Source: Tautonia rosea (lineage in GTDB: Bacteria; Planctomycetota; Planctomycetia; Isosphaerales; Isosphaeraceae). Taken from it: 64,000 nt of DNA. How positions within the stretch are numbered: position 1 is the first letter of the stretch; each line of letters begins with the position of its first letter. The notes beneath the pieces were generated by a model that saw nothing but the letters and a program-made list of their open reading frames with translations, was not told where the DNA came from and did no database searches. This document shows positions 36,465 to 47,030 of this stretch, piece after piece. Both the position numbers and the translations under genes were made by a program. The stretch is taken from positions 1 to 64,000 of the forward strand of contig NZ_JABBYO010000004.1 of the NCBI RefSeq assembly GCF_012958305.1. The letters are read 5' to 3'.

Positions 36465-39434
36465 GTGTTTCGGACGATCCTGCTGATCATCGCGGGCATC
36501 AGCCCCCTGCTGTCCCTAACCCCGCAGGAGTCTCTCGACGAGGGGCCGGCGATCACGGTCGAGGGCCGCTTCGCCGAGGAGGTCCGGCCGTTTTTGGAAT
36601 CCTACTGCCTGGGATGCCACGGCGCCGATGCCCCCAAGGCAGGCCTCGACCTGAGTGGTTACGACTCGGCCGCCTCCGTGCTCGAAGACCTGGCCCTCTG
36701 GGAAATCGTCCTCGAACAGCTTGAAGCCGAGGCCATGCCCCCGCCTCGGGCCGAGGCTCACCCGACCACAACCGATCGGCATCGGGTCGTTGCCTGGATC
36801 GACGACTTGCGCCGCCTCGAAGCCGAGCGCAACGCGGGAGACCCCGGCCCCGTCCCCGCCCGACGCCTCAGTAACGCCGAGTACGACCACACGATCCGCG
36901 ATCTGACCGGTGTCGATCTTCGGCCAACCCGCGCTTTCCCCGTCGATCCGGCCAACGAGGCCGGGTTCGACAACTCGGCCGAATCGCTCATGATGTCCCC
37001 CGCCCTGGTGAAGAAGTACCTCGACGCTGCCCGAGAGGTGGCCGATCACCTCGTTCTCACTCCAGACGGACTCGCTTTCGCCCCCCACCCGGTCATTGCC
37101 GATACCGACCGCGACAAGTACTCCGTCAACCGCATCATCGACTTCTACGCCCGTCACGACGTCGATCTGGCCGAGGTCTTCCTCGCCGCCTGGCACTACC
37201 GCCACCGCGAGGCCCTCGACCGAGCGGACGCCTCACTCTTGGAGATCGCGGCCGATCGGGGCGTCAGTCCCCGCTACCTCGAAACGGTCTGGAACCTGCT
37301 CAACGACCCATCCGAAGCCAAGTTCGGCCCCATCGTCGCACTCCAAGGCCTCTGGAATGAACTTCCCCCGCCCGAGGGAGCCGACCCGGAATCGGTGGCT
37401 CGCCCGGCCTGCGAGCGGCTTCGGGATGTCGTGGTTGATCTCCGCCGACAACTGACACCGGAGGTCGAGAACCTGACCGCCCGGGGCATCAGCAACGGCA
37501 CCCAGCCCTTTGTCCTCTGGAAGAACCGGCAAATGGGCGCCAACCGGATGCGCTACGCTGGCGGCGCGTCCGAGTTGAACCTGGCGGGTCTCGATCCTGA
37601 CAGCCCCGCCGCCCAGGCCCTCGCCGTTCCGGCCGACCCCGACGCCCTCGCCCGCTTCGAGGCCACCTTCGACCCGTTCTGCCGGGCCTTCCCCGATGCC
37701 TTCGTCGTCACCGAGCGGGCCAGGGTCTACCTCGATCCCGATCAGGATAAGAACAACACCGGGCGCCTCCTCTCGGCCGGCTTCCACAGCATGACCGGCT
37801 ATTTCCGCGACGACCAACCCCTGTACGACCTGGTCCTTGACGACGCGCAACGGCAGGAACTCGACCGCCTCTGGACCGAGTTCAACCTCATCAGCGATCT
37901 GCCCATGCGGCAGTTCTCCAGCTATCTCTGGTACGAGCGGGCCGAGACCGGCTTCATGCGCGGCGACCCCGACTTCGACTTCGTCCGCGCCGAGGACCGC
38001 GACGCTGCCTCCGAGGCCAAGATGACCCGTCTGGCCGAGGTCTACCTCGCCAAGGCCCGGCGCATCGGTGCCGGCGACCAGGCGATCCAGGCCATCGAAG
38101 ACCAGTTCGCCATCATCGCCGAGCAGATCCGCCACGTCGAACACGTCCGCGCCGAGGCCGAACCGCACCATGTCGCCGCCCTCGCCGACTTCGCCGAACG
38201 CGCCTACCGCCGCCGCCTCTCGACCGCCGAACGCGACGGGGTGGCCGCCTTCTACCAAGGCCTCCGCGACGAGGACGGTCTGGACCATGAAGACGCCGTC
38301 CGCGACACGGTGGTCAGCATTCTCATGTCTCCCCACGTCCTCTACCGCGTGGACCTGCCGCTTGAGGAAGGCTCGGGCATCCAGCCCCTCTCCCCGAACG
38401 ACCTTGCCAGCCGCCTCAGCTATTTCCTCTGGGCGAGCATGCCCGACGACGAACTCATGAGCCTGGCCGATTCGGGAGCGTTGCAGGACCCCGACGTCCT
38501 TGCCGCTCAGGCCCGCCGGATGCTCCGCGATCCTCGCGTCCGCGGCCTGGCAACCGAATTCGCCGGCAACTGGCTCGACTTCCGCCGCTTCGAGGCGCAC
38601 AACAGCGTCGATCGCTCCCGCTTCCCGGCCTTCGACGACGAGCTGCGGCGGGCGATGTTCGAGGAGCCGATCCGCCTGTTCCTCGACCTCGTCCAGCACG
38701 ACCGCCCGGTCGACGAGCTGCTCGCCGGCACCCGAACGTTCGTCAACCCCCCCCTCGCCCGCCACTACGGCATCCCCGAGCCCGAGGGCGGCCCCGACAC
38801 CTGGGTCGAGATCGCCGACGCCACCCCCTTCGGTCGCGGCGGACTCTTGCCGATGGCCGTCTTCCTCACCCAGAACTCCCCCGGCCTTCGGACCAGTCCC
38901 GTCAAACGCGGATACTGGGTCGTCCGCCGCCTGCTCGGCGAGCACATTCCCCCCCCTCCCCCCGACGTGCCCGACCTGCCCGACGACGAGGCCGATCTCG
39001 GTGCCTTGACCCTCCGCGAGGCCCTCGCCCGCCATCGGGCCGACCCGGCCTGTGCCGTCTGCCACGACCGCTTCGACGGCATCGGTGTCGCCTTCGAAGG
39101 CTTCGGGCCGGTCGGTGAACTTCGGACGGTTGATCTCGGCGGCCGACCTGTCGAAACCGAGGCCGAATTCCCACGCGGCGGCCAGGGAACCGGGGTCGAA
39201 GGGTTGCGGGCCTACCTCGAACAGGCACGCCGGGACGAGTTCGTCGAGAACCTCTGCCGAAAGCTGCTCGCCTACGCCCTCGGCCGAACCTTGATCCCCT
39301 CCGACGACGCCACGATTCAAAACATGCAGGCCCGTCTCTCGGCCGAAGGCGGGCGGTTCAGCGCCCTGGTCGAGGCCATCGTTCTCAGCCCCCAGTTCCG
39401 GAACACGCGCGTCGAGCGCGATCTCGCGGAGTGA
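36465..39434 (+). CDS. DUF1592-family cytochrome-c-like exported protein (long form)
   Basis: This 989-residue member is longer than the one at the left end because of an insertion between DUF1587 and DUF1595 (about 180-560). The GTG at 36465 is taken as start: GGAGGGG lies six bases upstream and the hydrophobic leader (TILLIIAGISPLL) follows at once. The heme motif CLGCH is at residues 48-52 and a second, CAVCH, near 865. DUF1587 begins near 130 (RRLSNAEYDHTIRDLTG), DUF1595 near 568, DUF1592 near 640 (SRLSYFLWASMPDDEL), DUF1588 spans about 780-885, and DUF1585 runs to the end. Its stop abuts the DUF1552 partner. Confidence 0.9.
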   Translation: MFRTILLIIAGISPLLSLTPQESLDEGPAITVEGRFAEEVRPFLESYCLGCHGADAPKAGLDLSGYDSAASVLEDLALWEIVLEQLEAEAMPPPRAEAHPTTTDRHRVVAWIDDLRRLEAERNAGDPGPVPARRLSNAEYDHTIRDLTGVDLRPTRAFPVDPANEAGFDNSAESLMMSPALVKKYLDAAREVADHLVLTPDGLAFAPHPVIADTDRDKYSVNRIIDFYARHDVDLAEVFLAAWHYRHREALDRADASLLEIAADRGVSPRYLETVWNLLNDPSEAKFGPIVALQGLWNELPPPEGADPESVARPACERLRDVVVDLRRQLTPEVENLTARGISNGTQPFVLWKNRQMGANRMRYAGGASELNLAGLDPDSPAAQALAVPADPDALARFEATFDPFCRAFPDAFVVTERARVYLDPDQDKNNTGRLLSAGFHSMTGYFRDDQPLYDLVLDDAQRQELDRLWTEFNLISDLPMRQFSSYLWYERAETGFMRGDPDFDFVRAEDRDAASEAKMTRLAEVYLAKARRIGAGDQAIQAIEDQFAIIAEQIRHVEHVRAEAEPHHVAALADFAERAYRRRLSTAERDGVAAFYQGLRDEDGLDHEDAVRDTVVSILMSPHVLYRVDLPLEEGSGIQPLSPNDLASRLSYFLWASMPDDELMSLADSGALQDPDVLAAQARRMLRDPRVRGLATEFAGNWLDFRRFEAHNSVDRSRFPAFDDELRRAMFEEPIRLFLDLVQHDRPVDELLAGTRTFVNPPLARHYGIPEPEGGPDTWVEIADATPFGRGGLLPMAVFLTQNSPGLRTSPVKRGYWVVRRLLGEHIPPPPPDVPDLPDDEADLGALTLREALARHRADPACAVCHDRFDGIGVAFEGFGPVGELRTVDLGGRPVETEAEFPRGGQGTGVEGLRAYLEQARRDEFVENLCRKLLAYALGRTLIPSDDATIQNMQARLSAEGGRFSALVEAIVLSPQFRNTRVERDLAE

Positions 39435-39439
39435 AGCCG

Positions 39440-40798
39440 ATGAAGCGACCTTCGAACCCGGCGGCCGACTCGAATCCAGGCGATCGCCTCTCGACCTCCC
39501 GGCGCATGTTCCTCCGGGGGGCCGGCGTGACAATGGCCCTCCCCTGGCTCGAATCGATCCCCGCCTGGGGGGCCGCCGCCTCCGGCGAGATCGCGCCCAG
39601 CCCAAAGCGGTTCGCCGCCATGTTCATGGGTTGCGGCGTGAACCCCGATCAGTGGTGGGCGAAGCAGTCCGGCTCCGAGATCGAGCTGGGGCCGTCGCTC
39701 GAACCGCTCTCGGACGTGAAATCCAAGATTAACGTCATCAACGGTCTCTTTAATCAGCATGCCCTCGGCGTCGGCATCCATCCCGGCCAGACCGGCAACA
39801 TCCTCTCCGGCGCCGCCCTCCAGCGCGGGGCCGAACTGAAGGGGGGCATCAGTGTCGATCAGATGCTTGCCCGCCACCTGGGCGAGGACACGATCCAGCC
39901 GAGCATCGTCCTGGGCTGCGAGCAGCCGATCACCGGCTACCACGAGACGAACTTCTCGATGGCCTACAGCTCGCACATCTCCTGGCAGAGTGCGACCTCT
40001 CCGGTCCCGATGGAGGTCTACCCCTCCCTCGCCTTCGACAGCCTGTTCGACAACCGCGGCAGCCTCCGCAACCGAAGCATCCTCGACCGCGTCCGCGAGG
40101 AAGCCGCCACCTTGAGCCGCCGCGTCAGCGTGGCCGACCGCGCAAAGCTCGACGAGTATCTCACCAGCGTCCGCGACGTCGAGCAGCGGGCCGCCGCCAT
40201 GCGTGCCTCGAAGCTCGCCGCCGACGAACGTGCCCAGGGCGGCGACCGCCCCACGCTCGCCATGCCCCGGCCCGATAACGGTCTGCCCGAGGACATCCGC
40301 GAGCACATGCGCCTGATGTGCGACCTCATCGCCCTCGGCTTCCAGACCGACAAGACCCGGATTGCCTCGCTTCTGCTTTGTCGAGACATCTCGGGCCTCT
40401 TTTATCCGTTCCTCGACGTCAGCGCCGCCCACCACGGGGCCTCGCACGACGATACCTCCGAAGCTTACGGGCGGGTCACGCAGTTCTACGTCAGCCAGCT
40501 TGCCTACCTCGCTTCGCGGCTCGACGCCATGCCCGAAGGCGAAGGGACCGTGCTCGACCACTCCTGCCTCCTGTTCATCAACAGCCTCTGGTCGGGCACC
40601 CAGCACGACGCCCGCAAGGTGCCGGTCGTCCTCGCCGGTGGCCTCGGCGGCACCCTTCAGACCGGCCGCGTGCTCGACTACTCCGACCGATCCGACGACG
40701 ACCGCCGCCTCTGCTCCCTCTACCTCGGCATCATGGACCGCTTGGGCGTCGAGCTTGACTCCTTCGGCGACGCCGACGAACGCCTGGCGAACCTTTGA
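39440..40798 (+). CDS. DUF1552 Tat-exported protein
   Basis: This 452-residue protein carries a twin-arginine signal (TSRRMFLRGAGVTMALPW, arginines 21-22). A GTG nine bases earlier overlaps the DUF1592 stop and is an alternative start, but the ATG has GGAG ten bases upstream. The body is DUF1552 ([15 protein letters not shown] and LLFINSLWSGTQHDARKVP, each in conserved positions). It forms a translation-coupled pair with the preceding DUF1592 gene, mirroring the pair at 0.2-3.6 kb. Function unknown. Confidence 0.9.
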   Translation: MKRPSNPAADSNPGDRLSTSRRMFLRGAGVTMALPWLESIPAWGAAASGEIAPSPKRFAAMFMGCGVNPDQWWAKQSGSEIELGPSLEPLSDVKSKINVINGLFNQHALGVGIHPGQTGNILSGAALQRGAELKGGISVDQMLARHLGEDTIQPSIVLGCEQPITGYHETNFSMAYSSHISWQSATSPVPMEVYPSLAFDSLFDNRGSLRNRSILDRVREEAATLSRRVSVADRAKLDEYLTSVRDVEQRAAAMRASKLAADERAQGGDRPTLAMPRPDNGLPEDIREHMRLMCDLIALGFQTDKTRIASLLLCRDISGLFYPFLDVSAAHHGASHDDTSEAYGRVTQFYVSQLAYLASRLDAMPEGEGTVLDHSCLLFINSLWSGTQHDARKVPVVLAGGLGGTLQTGRVLDYSDRSDDDRRLCSLYLGIMDRLGVELDSFGDADERLANL

Positions 40799-40894
40799 GA
40801 TGCGGGCTGGATCTCTCTTGGCCGGAGATGCCCTTGCGTCGTCATCCCCGGCCCGTTGGGAGTGCGGTGTCAGCGAGCCAAAGGCAATGAGCTG

Positions 40895-43678
40895 ATGAGT
40901 ATTCGGATGATTCGTATCAGCAGTTCCACTTTCCTTGTCTTGATGATTTGCGGGGCCATCGATGGGGGGCCCTCGGCTCGGGCAGACGACGTCTACCTGA
41001 CCCGGATCAAGCCCTTGCTCCGGGAGCGTTGCTACTCCTGCCACGGCGCCCTGAAGCAAGAAGCCGGGTTGCGGCTCGACACGGTCGATTTGATGGTCCA
41101 GGGTGGCGACGCCGGCCCCGTGGTCGTTTCGGGCAGCGCCGACGAGAGCGAGCTGCTGGCCCGAGTCTCGACCGACGACCCCTTCGACCGCATGCCTCCC
41201 GAACACGAGGGGGAGCTGTTCACCGACGAGCAGGTGAGCTTGCTCCGCGACTGGATTCTCGCCGGGGCCCCTGCCCCTCCGGACGAAGCCCCCGAGCGCG
41301 ACCCCGCCGAGCACTGGGCCTTCCAGGCGATCGTTCGACCTCCCGTCCCCGAGGTCGAAGGGGCGACCAACCCGATTGATGCGTTCATCGCCTGGAAGCA
41401 CGATGACCTTGGACTGGTTCCCCAGGGAGAGGCCGACCGTCTGCTCCTGCTCCGTCGCCTCTCGATCGACCTGATCGGCCTGCCGCCGACCCTGGAGGAA
41501 ATCACCGAAGCACAGAGCGACCCCTCGCCCGAGTGGTACGATCGCACCGTCGATCGCCTGCTCAACGACCCTCGCCACGGCGAGCGCTGGGCGCGGCACT
41601 GGATGGACATCTGGCGATACAGTGATTGGTGGGGGCTGGGCGAGCAGTTGCGCAACAGCCAGCCGCACATCTGGCACTGGCGCGACTGGATCGTCGAGTC
41701 CCTCAACGCCGACCTGCCGTACGACGAGATGGTCCGGTCGATGCTCGCCGCCGACGAGCTGTACCCGAACGACCTCGACCGCCTGCGGGCCTCGGGCTTC
41801 CTCGCACGCAACTACTTCCTGTTCAATCGGCATCAGTGGATGGATGAGACGGTTGAGCATGTGTCGAAAGCCTTCCTTGGCCTGACCACGAACTGTGCCA
41901 AGTGCCACGACCACAAGTACGACCCCATCTCGCAGGCCGACTATTACCGCTTGCGGGCCTTCTTCGAACCGTATCACGTGCGGCTCGATGTCCTGCCGGG
42001 CGAGGCAGACCTTGCCCACGACGGCATTCCGCGTGCCTTCGATGGGCTCCTGGAGGCACCCACCTATCGGTTCATCCGGGGCGAGGAGAGCAACCCCGAC
42101 ACCTCCACCCCCCTCTCCCCGAACCTGCCCGAGGTCTTGCGGTTCAAGCCCTTGGAGATCGAGCCCGTGGATCTGCCGGTCGAGGCCTGGCAGCCGGAGC
42201 GCCGACCCTGGGTGGCCGAGGCCTACCGCCTCGCTGCCCTTGAAACCCTGAAGACCGCCGAGGACCGCCTAGCGACCGCTCGGGCCTCGTTCGACGCCTC
42301 GCGCCAGGACGACTCGGGGGCGGCCGAAGCCTCCCCTGGCGATCCCTCGACCCCCGACTCGGCTTCTGAGGAGGCTCGCCTTGCCCTCCTCCTGGCCGAA
42401 CGAAATCGGGATGCGGCCGAGGCCGAGTTGCGGAGCGTCGAGCTGCGGATCGGGGCCTTGCAGGTGTCCTGGGAACGGGACAATCGGGCCGAAGCCGAGG
42501 GGGACGAGGCTGCCGCCCTGGCCGAGCAGGCCCTCGCCTCAGCTCGCGAGGCCGCTCGGGCCGAACGCGAGGCGAAGGCCGCTCAGGCCCGGCTCGCTCT
42601 GGCCGAGGCCGAGCTGCGCCTGGCTCGCGCCGCCGAGACCGATCGAGACGCCGCCGGCAAGGCGGTGGAGACGGCCCGCGCGGCCCTCGACGAGGCCATC
42701 AAGGCAACCGAGGAACCGGGCGACCAGTTCACCCCGTTGATCGGGGCACGCTGGACCCCCACGCGGTTCCTGAACTCGGGCCAGGACGATCCAACCATTG
42801 CCTTCCCGCCCCAGAGTACCGGCCGTCGCAAGGCCCTGGGGGATTGGATCACCGACCCTCGCAATCCCTTGACGGCTCGGGTGGCCGTCAACCATGTCTG
42901 GACCCGGCACTTCGGCACGCCGCTTGTGCCGACCGTCTTCGACTTCGGTCGCAACGGCCAGCCGCCGACCCATCCGGATCTGCTCGACTGGCTGGCCGCT
43001 GAGTTGATTGACCATGATTGGAGTCTCAAGCATCTTCATCGGTTGATTGTACAGTCAGCGGCCTACCGGCGTTCGTCTTCGATGACTGATGCGGAGGAGA
43101 ACCTTGCGATTGACCCCGACAACCGATTCCTCTGGCGTCGGACCCCGATCCGGATCGAGTCTCAGGTGGTCCGTGATACGGTCCTGAGCCTGGCAGGCAC
43201 GCTCGATCCAAGCCTCGGAGGCACCCCGGTTCCGAGGGCCGATCAGGACGAGTCGAGCCGCCGCAGCCTCTACTTTGTCCACTCGAACAACGAGCGGAAT
43301 CTGTTCTTGACCATGTTCGATGAGGCGCTCGTCAAGGAATGCTACCGGAGGCAACAAAGCATCGTCCCGCAGCAGGCTCTTGCACTCAGCAACAGTCGCC
43401 TGGTTCTGGATGCGTCTCCCCTGATCAGCGCTCGGATCATCGAGGCCATCACCGTGAAGGGACACCAGGCCGACGAGGACGGGGCATTCCTCCGCCTGGC
43501 TTTCATGATGGTCCTGGGAAGCGAGCCGAGCCCTGCCGAAGCTGCCGCGAGTCTGCGAGCGATCGACGAATGGAAGAACCTCTCCGAGGAATCAAATCAA
43601 CAAAACTCTGGTGCGTTTGCACGTGATCAGTTGATCTGGGTGCTCCTAAATCATAATGACTTCGTGACCCTTCGCTGA
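40895..43678 (+). CDS. DUF1549/DUF1553 cytochrome-c-like exported protein
   Basis: This 927-residue protein has a signal peptide (FLVLMICGAIDGGPSARA) and a planctomycete cytochrome-c-like domain with CYSCH at 46-50. DUF1549 spans about 160-355 (RRLSIDLIGLPPT, GERWARHWMDIWRYSD, and NCAKCHDHK with a further CxxCH). An Ala/Glu-rich coiled coil fills about 448-608. DUF1553 spans about 645-925 (DWITDPRNPLTARVAVNHVW). The start is an ATG; upstream TTG is less likely. It sits 39 bases before a DUF1501 gene, its regular partner. Extracellular polymer breakdown or redox functions have been proposed for such pairs but none is proved. Confidence 0.92.
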   Translation: MSIRMIRISSSTFLVLMICGAIDGGPSARADDVYLTRIKPLLRERCYSCHGALKQEAGLRLDTVDLMVQGGDAGPVVVSGSADESELLARVSTDDPFDRMPPEHEGELFTDEQVSLLRDWILAGAPAPPDEAPERDPAEHWAFQAIVRPPVPEVEGATNPIDAFIAWKHDDLGLVPQGEADRLLLLRRLSIDLIGLPPTLEEITEAQSDPSPEWYDRTVDRLLNDPRHGERWARHWMDIWRYSDWWGLGEQLRNSQPHIWHWRDWIVESLNADLPYDEMVRSMLAADELYPNDLDRLRASGFLARNYFLFNRHQWMDETVEHVSKAFLGLTTNCAKCHDHKYDPISQADYYRLRAFFEPYHVRLDVLPGEADLAHDGIPRAFDGLLEAPTYRFIRGEESNPDTSTPLSPNLPEVLRFKPLEIEPVDLPVEAWQPERRPWVAEAYRLAALETLKTAEDRLATARASFDASRQDDSGAAEASPGDPSTPDSASEEARLALLLAERNRDAAEAELRSVELRIGALQVSWERDNRAEAEGDEAAALAEQALASAREAARAEREAKAAQARLALAEAELRLARAAETDRDAAGKAVETARAALDEAIKATEEPGDQFTPLIGARWTPTRFLNSGQDDPTIAFPPQSTGRRKALGDWITDPRNPLTARVAVNHVWTRHFGTPLVPTVFDFGRNGQPPTHPDLLDWLAAELIDHDWSLKHLHRLIVQSAAYRRSSSMTDAEENLAIDPDNRFLWRRTPIRIESQVVRDTVLSLAGTLDPSLGGTPVPRADQDESSRRSLYFVHSNNERNLFLTMFDEALVKECYRRQQSIVPQQALALSNSRLVLDASPLISARIIEAITVKGHQADEDGAFLRLAFMMVLGSEPSPAEAAASLRAIDEWKNLSEESNQQNSGAFARDQLIWVLLNHNDFVTLR

Positions 43679-43717
43679 ACGCCTTCGGCGGCCGAACCGC
43701 CATTGGGATACTGAGAG

Positions 43718-45184
43718 ATGATTCACTTGCCTCAGCGCTCAGGACGGCTCGCGGCTTCGGGGCTCTCGGTGCCGTCGCGGAGGACATTCCTCTCAGGCTT
43801 CGCCTCGCTTGCGGTCGGAGCCATGTTGCACCGCGACGGTGTGGCTCGCGATGGTGCTTGGGCACCTCCTGATGGGAAACCGCACTTCCCGCCGAAGGCC
43901 AGGAGCGTGATCTGGCTGTTCATGAACGGCGGAGTCAGTCACATGGAGAGCTTCGATCCGAAGCCGATGCTGACCCGCTACGGCGGCAAGACGATTGCCG
44001 AGACGCCGTTCGCCGATGCGCAGGACCCGGAGAAACTGGCCCTCGAACGCCTGGTCGTGCCCGACGGGAACGGGAACCAGAGAAACACGCTTTACCCCCT
44101 TCAGATCGGCTTTCGCAAACACGGCGAGAGTGGGATCGAGATCAGTAACTGGTTCCCTCACATCGCCCGGCACGTGGATCGGCTCGCCATCATCCGATCC
44201 ATGTGGACGACCGACAGCAACCACGGCGCCCAGACGCAATTCCACTCGGGCCGGCACATGAACGACGGCGACTTCCCGAATCTTGGGGCCTGGGTCCACT
44301 ACGGGCTGGGTTCGCTCAACGACAACTTGCCGCAGTACATTTCCATCGGCAATCGTGAATACTGGAACCTGAAGGATGGACACTACCTCGGACCGGCTCA
44401 CGACGCCGTCCCCTTGCGGGTCGACCCGGACAACCCGCTCGATTTCGGCCGACCGCAACGCCCAATCTCAGACCCGGCCCGATTAGTCGGCATTGACTTG
44501 CTCAATCAGCTTCATGCGGAGCGGATGTCGGAATCGCCTTACGATGCAGCCATCGCCGCTCGGGTGGCTTCGTACGAGCTGGCCTTCCGAATGCAGCAGT
44601 CGGTGCCCGAGGCGGTCGACTTCTCGCAGGAGTCGGACGAAACAAAGGCCCTTTATGGGCTCGACCTGCCGCACTGCCGCGACTTCGGCATGCAGATGCT
44701 GGCGGCCCGTCGGCTGGTTGAGCGCGGGGTCCGGTTCATCCAGGTCCAGCACGGGGCTGGAGGGGCTGGACGCTGGGACGCCCACGGGGGCCTTCGGGCG
44801 AACCACGAGCAGAACGCTCTGGCGGTCGATCGCCCAATCGGCGGCCTGATCGAAGACCTGAGCCGGCGCGGGCTTCTCGATGAAACCCTGGTCGTGTTCG
44901 CCACCGAGTTCGGCCGCACACCCGGCTCCCAGGGGTCCGACGGCCGCGACCACCACATCTTCGGCTTCAGTGTCTGGATGGCCGGTGGCGGCATCAAGGG
45001 GGGTATCGTACACGGCGCCACCGACGAGATTGGCTTCCACGCCGTCGAAGACCGCCACTACGTCACCGACATTCACGCCACCATCCTCAAACAACTGGGC
45101 CTCGACTCTAGGAAACTGGAGCTGCCCGGACGCAAGCGGTTGGAGATCGATCATGGATCCCCGATCGACGCCATACTTGCATAA
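43718..45184 (+). CDS. DUF1501 Tat-exported protein
   Basis: This 488-residue protein has a twin-arginine motif ([18 protein letters not shown], arginines 21-22). DUF1501 belongs to the alkaline-phosphatase/sulfatase fold superfamily. Visible segments include [19 protein letters not shown] near the start, [20 protein letters not shown] near 400-420 and [13 protein letters not shown] near the end, the usual metal-site positions. It is the Tat partner of the DUF1549/1553 protein before it. Hydrolytic activity is inferred from fold only. Confidence 0.92.
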   Translation: MIHLPQRSGRLAASGLSVPSRRTFLSGFASLAVGAMLHRDGVARDGAWAPPDGKPHFPPKARSVIWLFMNGGVSHMESFDPKPMLTRYGGKTIAETPFADAQDPEKLALERLVVPDGNGNQRNTLYPLQIGFRKHGESGIEISNWFPHIARHVDRLAIIRSMWTTDSNHGAQTQFHSGRHMNDGDFPNLGAWVHYGLGSLNDNLPQYISIGNREYWNLKDGHYLGPAHDAVPLRVDPDNPLDFGRPQRPISDPARLVGIDLLNQLHAERMSESPYDAAIAARVASYELAFRMQQSVPEAVDFSQESDETKALYGLDLPHCRDFGMQMLAARRLVERGVRFIQVQHGAGGAGRWDAHGGLRANHEQNALAVDRPIGGLIEDLSRRGLLDETLVVFATEFGRTPGSQGSDGRDHHIFGFSVWMAGGGIKGGIVHGATDEIGFHAVEDRHYVTDIHATILKQLGLDSRKLELPGRKRLEIDHGSPIDAILA

Positions 45185-45491
45185 ACGTTCACAAAAAAAA
45201 CAATTTATCGATGCGAATTATAAACGGGGACCTCGCTTCTGAAACCGAAGTCTGGGCGGAATCGTATGCCCCTTCTCTTGGAGATCTGAGCAAAGGTTCG
45301 GTAATCGACGATCTCTTGATCAGGTGAGGTGCCTGATTGAGATGAATTAGCGTTAGCCGCCTGTTGGAGAAGTCAAGGGGCGATCGCATTGAAGAGATGA
45401 TTTATCGAGTACTGATTGGTGATCGAGGCGGAGCGGCGACAGATGTGCTCCGCTTGGGAGTGTCCGACGAGGACGCGAAGAGGCAGAGCGA
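45185..45491. other. 307-base intergenic stretch
   Basis: No gene is visible. The sequence is A/T-rich next to the DUF1501 stop (runs of A at about 45190) and probably carries the promoter of the following gene. No clear hairpin was found. Confidence 0.4.
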
Positions 45492-46817
45492 ATGATCGAC
45501 ATTCGTCGTCCTAAATGGTTTTCTCGGGAGCATCGAACTGTCATGACACTCAACGTAGATCGGGCTTGCGTCGGGTTTCTCGCGATGGTTGTGTGGCTTG
45601 GGTTGATCATGGGTGAGAGTGCGCCGGCATCGGCGCAGGAGCCGAGTGAACACCGGGTGGCGGCGGTTGTAACCGAGTATCGGCACAATTCTCATGCCGA
45701 TGTGATCGTAAGTCGATTGCTGTTGACGGACATGCTCGATGGTACGGGCAAGGATTCACCCTTGACACTGGCCTCGCTTTACACCGATCAGCGGCCGGCG
45801 AACGACATCAGCCGGTTGCTCGCGGCGTCACATCGATTTCCGATTGCTCTGACGATTGAAGAAGCGTTGACGTTGGAAACGGAGAACCTTGCGGTCGATG
45901 GTGTCCTACTCATCGCCGAGCATGGGGACTATCCCTTCTCTGAGACGGGGAATCACCAGTATCCCAAGCGTCGTTTCTGGAACGAGACGCTGGAGGTCTT
46001 CCGCAAAAGCGGTCGGGTGGTGCCGGTCTTTATCGACAAGCACCTGTCGGACAACTGGGAGGATGCCTCATTCATTTATGAAACAGCCCGTGAGTTGAAG
46101 ATTCCGCTGATGGCTGGTTCGTCGGTTCCGGGAACCTGGCGACATCCTCCGGCCGATGTGGATCGAGGGGCGAAGATTACAGAAATTGTGGCCTTCACCT
46201 ATGGTTCGACCGATGCCTATGGATTTCATGCGCTGGAGGCGGTGCAATCGCTAGCCGAGCAGCGTGCGGGGGGTGAGACAGGCGTTCGAACGGTGCAGTG
46301 TCTCCGCGGGGAGGCGGTCTGGCAGGCCCTGGATGAGGGGAAGTGCGATCGCGAGCTGTTCGAGGCAGCCTTGCGACGGGTCCCAGCCTACCAGGACGGA
46401 ACGACGATTTCCCGAGAGGCAGTGCGCGACCCGAAGTTAATGATCGTGCAATACGAAGACGGCTTACGTGTCTTCGTCTTCGAGCTCAACGGCGCGGTGG
46501 CCAACTGGACCGCCGCCTGGCGGTACGAGAAAGATCAAACGATCGAATCGACGCTCTTTTGGACCCAGGAGGCGCGGCCGGCCGCACATTTCACACTCTT
46601 GCTCAACGGCATCGAGGCCATGATGCTCACCGGAAAGCCCTCGTGGCCCGTCGAGCGGACCCTGTTGACCAGTGGAACACTCGACGCCCTGCTCTTGTCG
46701 TTGACCAAGGGGGGTGAGCAAATTGCCACTCCGTACCTGGACGTAAGTTACCAGCCGACCTGGCGATGGCAAGAGCCCCCACCCCCACCTCAAGGCCGGC
46801 CGTGGAACGAACAGTAA
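45492..46817 (+). CDS. Exported protein with Gfo/Idh-like N-terminal fold
   Basis: This 441-residue protein is not confidently assigned. A hydrophobic segment near residues 25-48 (CVGFLAMVVWLGLIMG) ends in APASA, a likely signal-peptidase site. The next 150 residues look like the Rossmann domain of Gfo/Idh/MocA oxidoreductases: VAAVVTEYRHNSHADVIV and VFIDKHLSDNWEDASFIY, where the family has its CEKP-like segment. The glycine-rich nucleotide loop is not preserved, so NAD(P) binding is doubtful. The C-terminus is Pro-rich (EPPPPPQGRPW). An AGAGG site precedes the ATG; an internal ATG at 45543 is an alternative. Confidence 0.5.
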   Translation: MIDIRRPKWFSREHRTVMTLNVDRACVGFLAMVVWLGLIMGESAPASAQEPSEHRVAAVVTEYRHNSHADVIVSRLLLTDMLDGTGKDSPLTLASLYTDQRPANDISRLLAASHRFPIALTIEEALTLETENLAVDGVLLIAEHGDYPFSETGNHQYPKRRFWNETLEVFRKSGRVVPVFIDKHLSDNWEDASFIYETARELKIPLMAGSSVPGTWRHPPADVDRGAKITEIVAFTYGSTDAYGFHALEAVQSLAEQRAGGETGVRTVQCLRGEAVWQALDEGKCDRELFEAALRRVPAYQDGTTISREAVRDPKLMIVQYEDGLRVFVFELNGAVANWTAAWRYEKDQTIESTLFWTQEARPAAHFTLLLNGIEAMMLTGKPSWPVERTLLTSGTLDALLLSLTKGGEQIATPYLDVSYQPTWRWQEPPPPPQGRPWNEQ

Positions 46818-47030
46818 ATGCTGATACTTCATTCAGCCCATTCGATTGCGCCGGGGCATAGGTCGATTGTGGTTCGACCTTGCGTTGGAACCCGCACCCG
46901 GCCTTTGGCCCCCCCTGACCTGAATGCCGTGAAACGATGTGCAAAGGCCCCAATACTGGGAGACAAGAGGGCGACTCGATTGTGAGGCAAGACGCCCGGG
47001 GACTCTCGACGCTCTCTTGCGACTGCATTG

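Noticed and set aside
37233-39605. 790-codon open frame on the minus strand
   Set aside because: Antisense to the long DUF1592 gene, with low-complexity Gly/Glu/Val-rich translation and no motif.
39317-42019. 900-codon open frame on the minus strand
   Set aside because: It lies antisense to the DUF1552 and DUF1549/1553 genes, which have clear domains. Such frames arise from the GC-rich codon bias, and its translation resembles no family.
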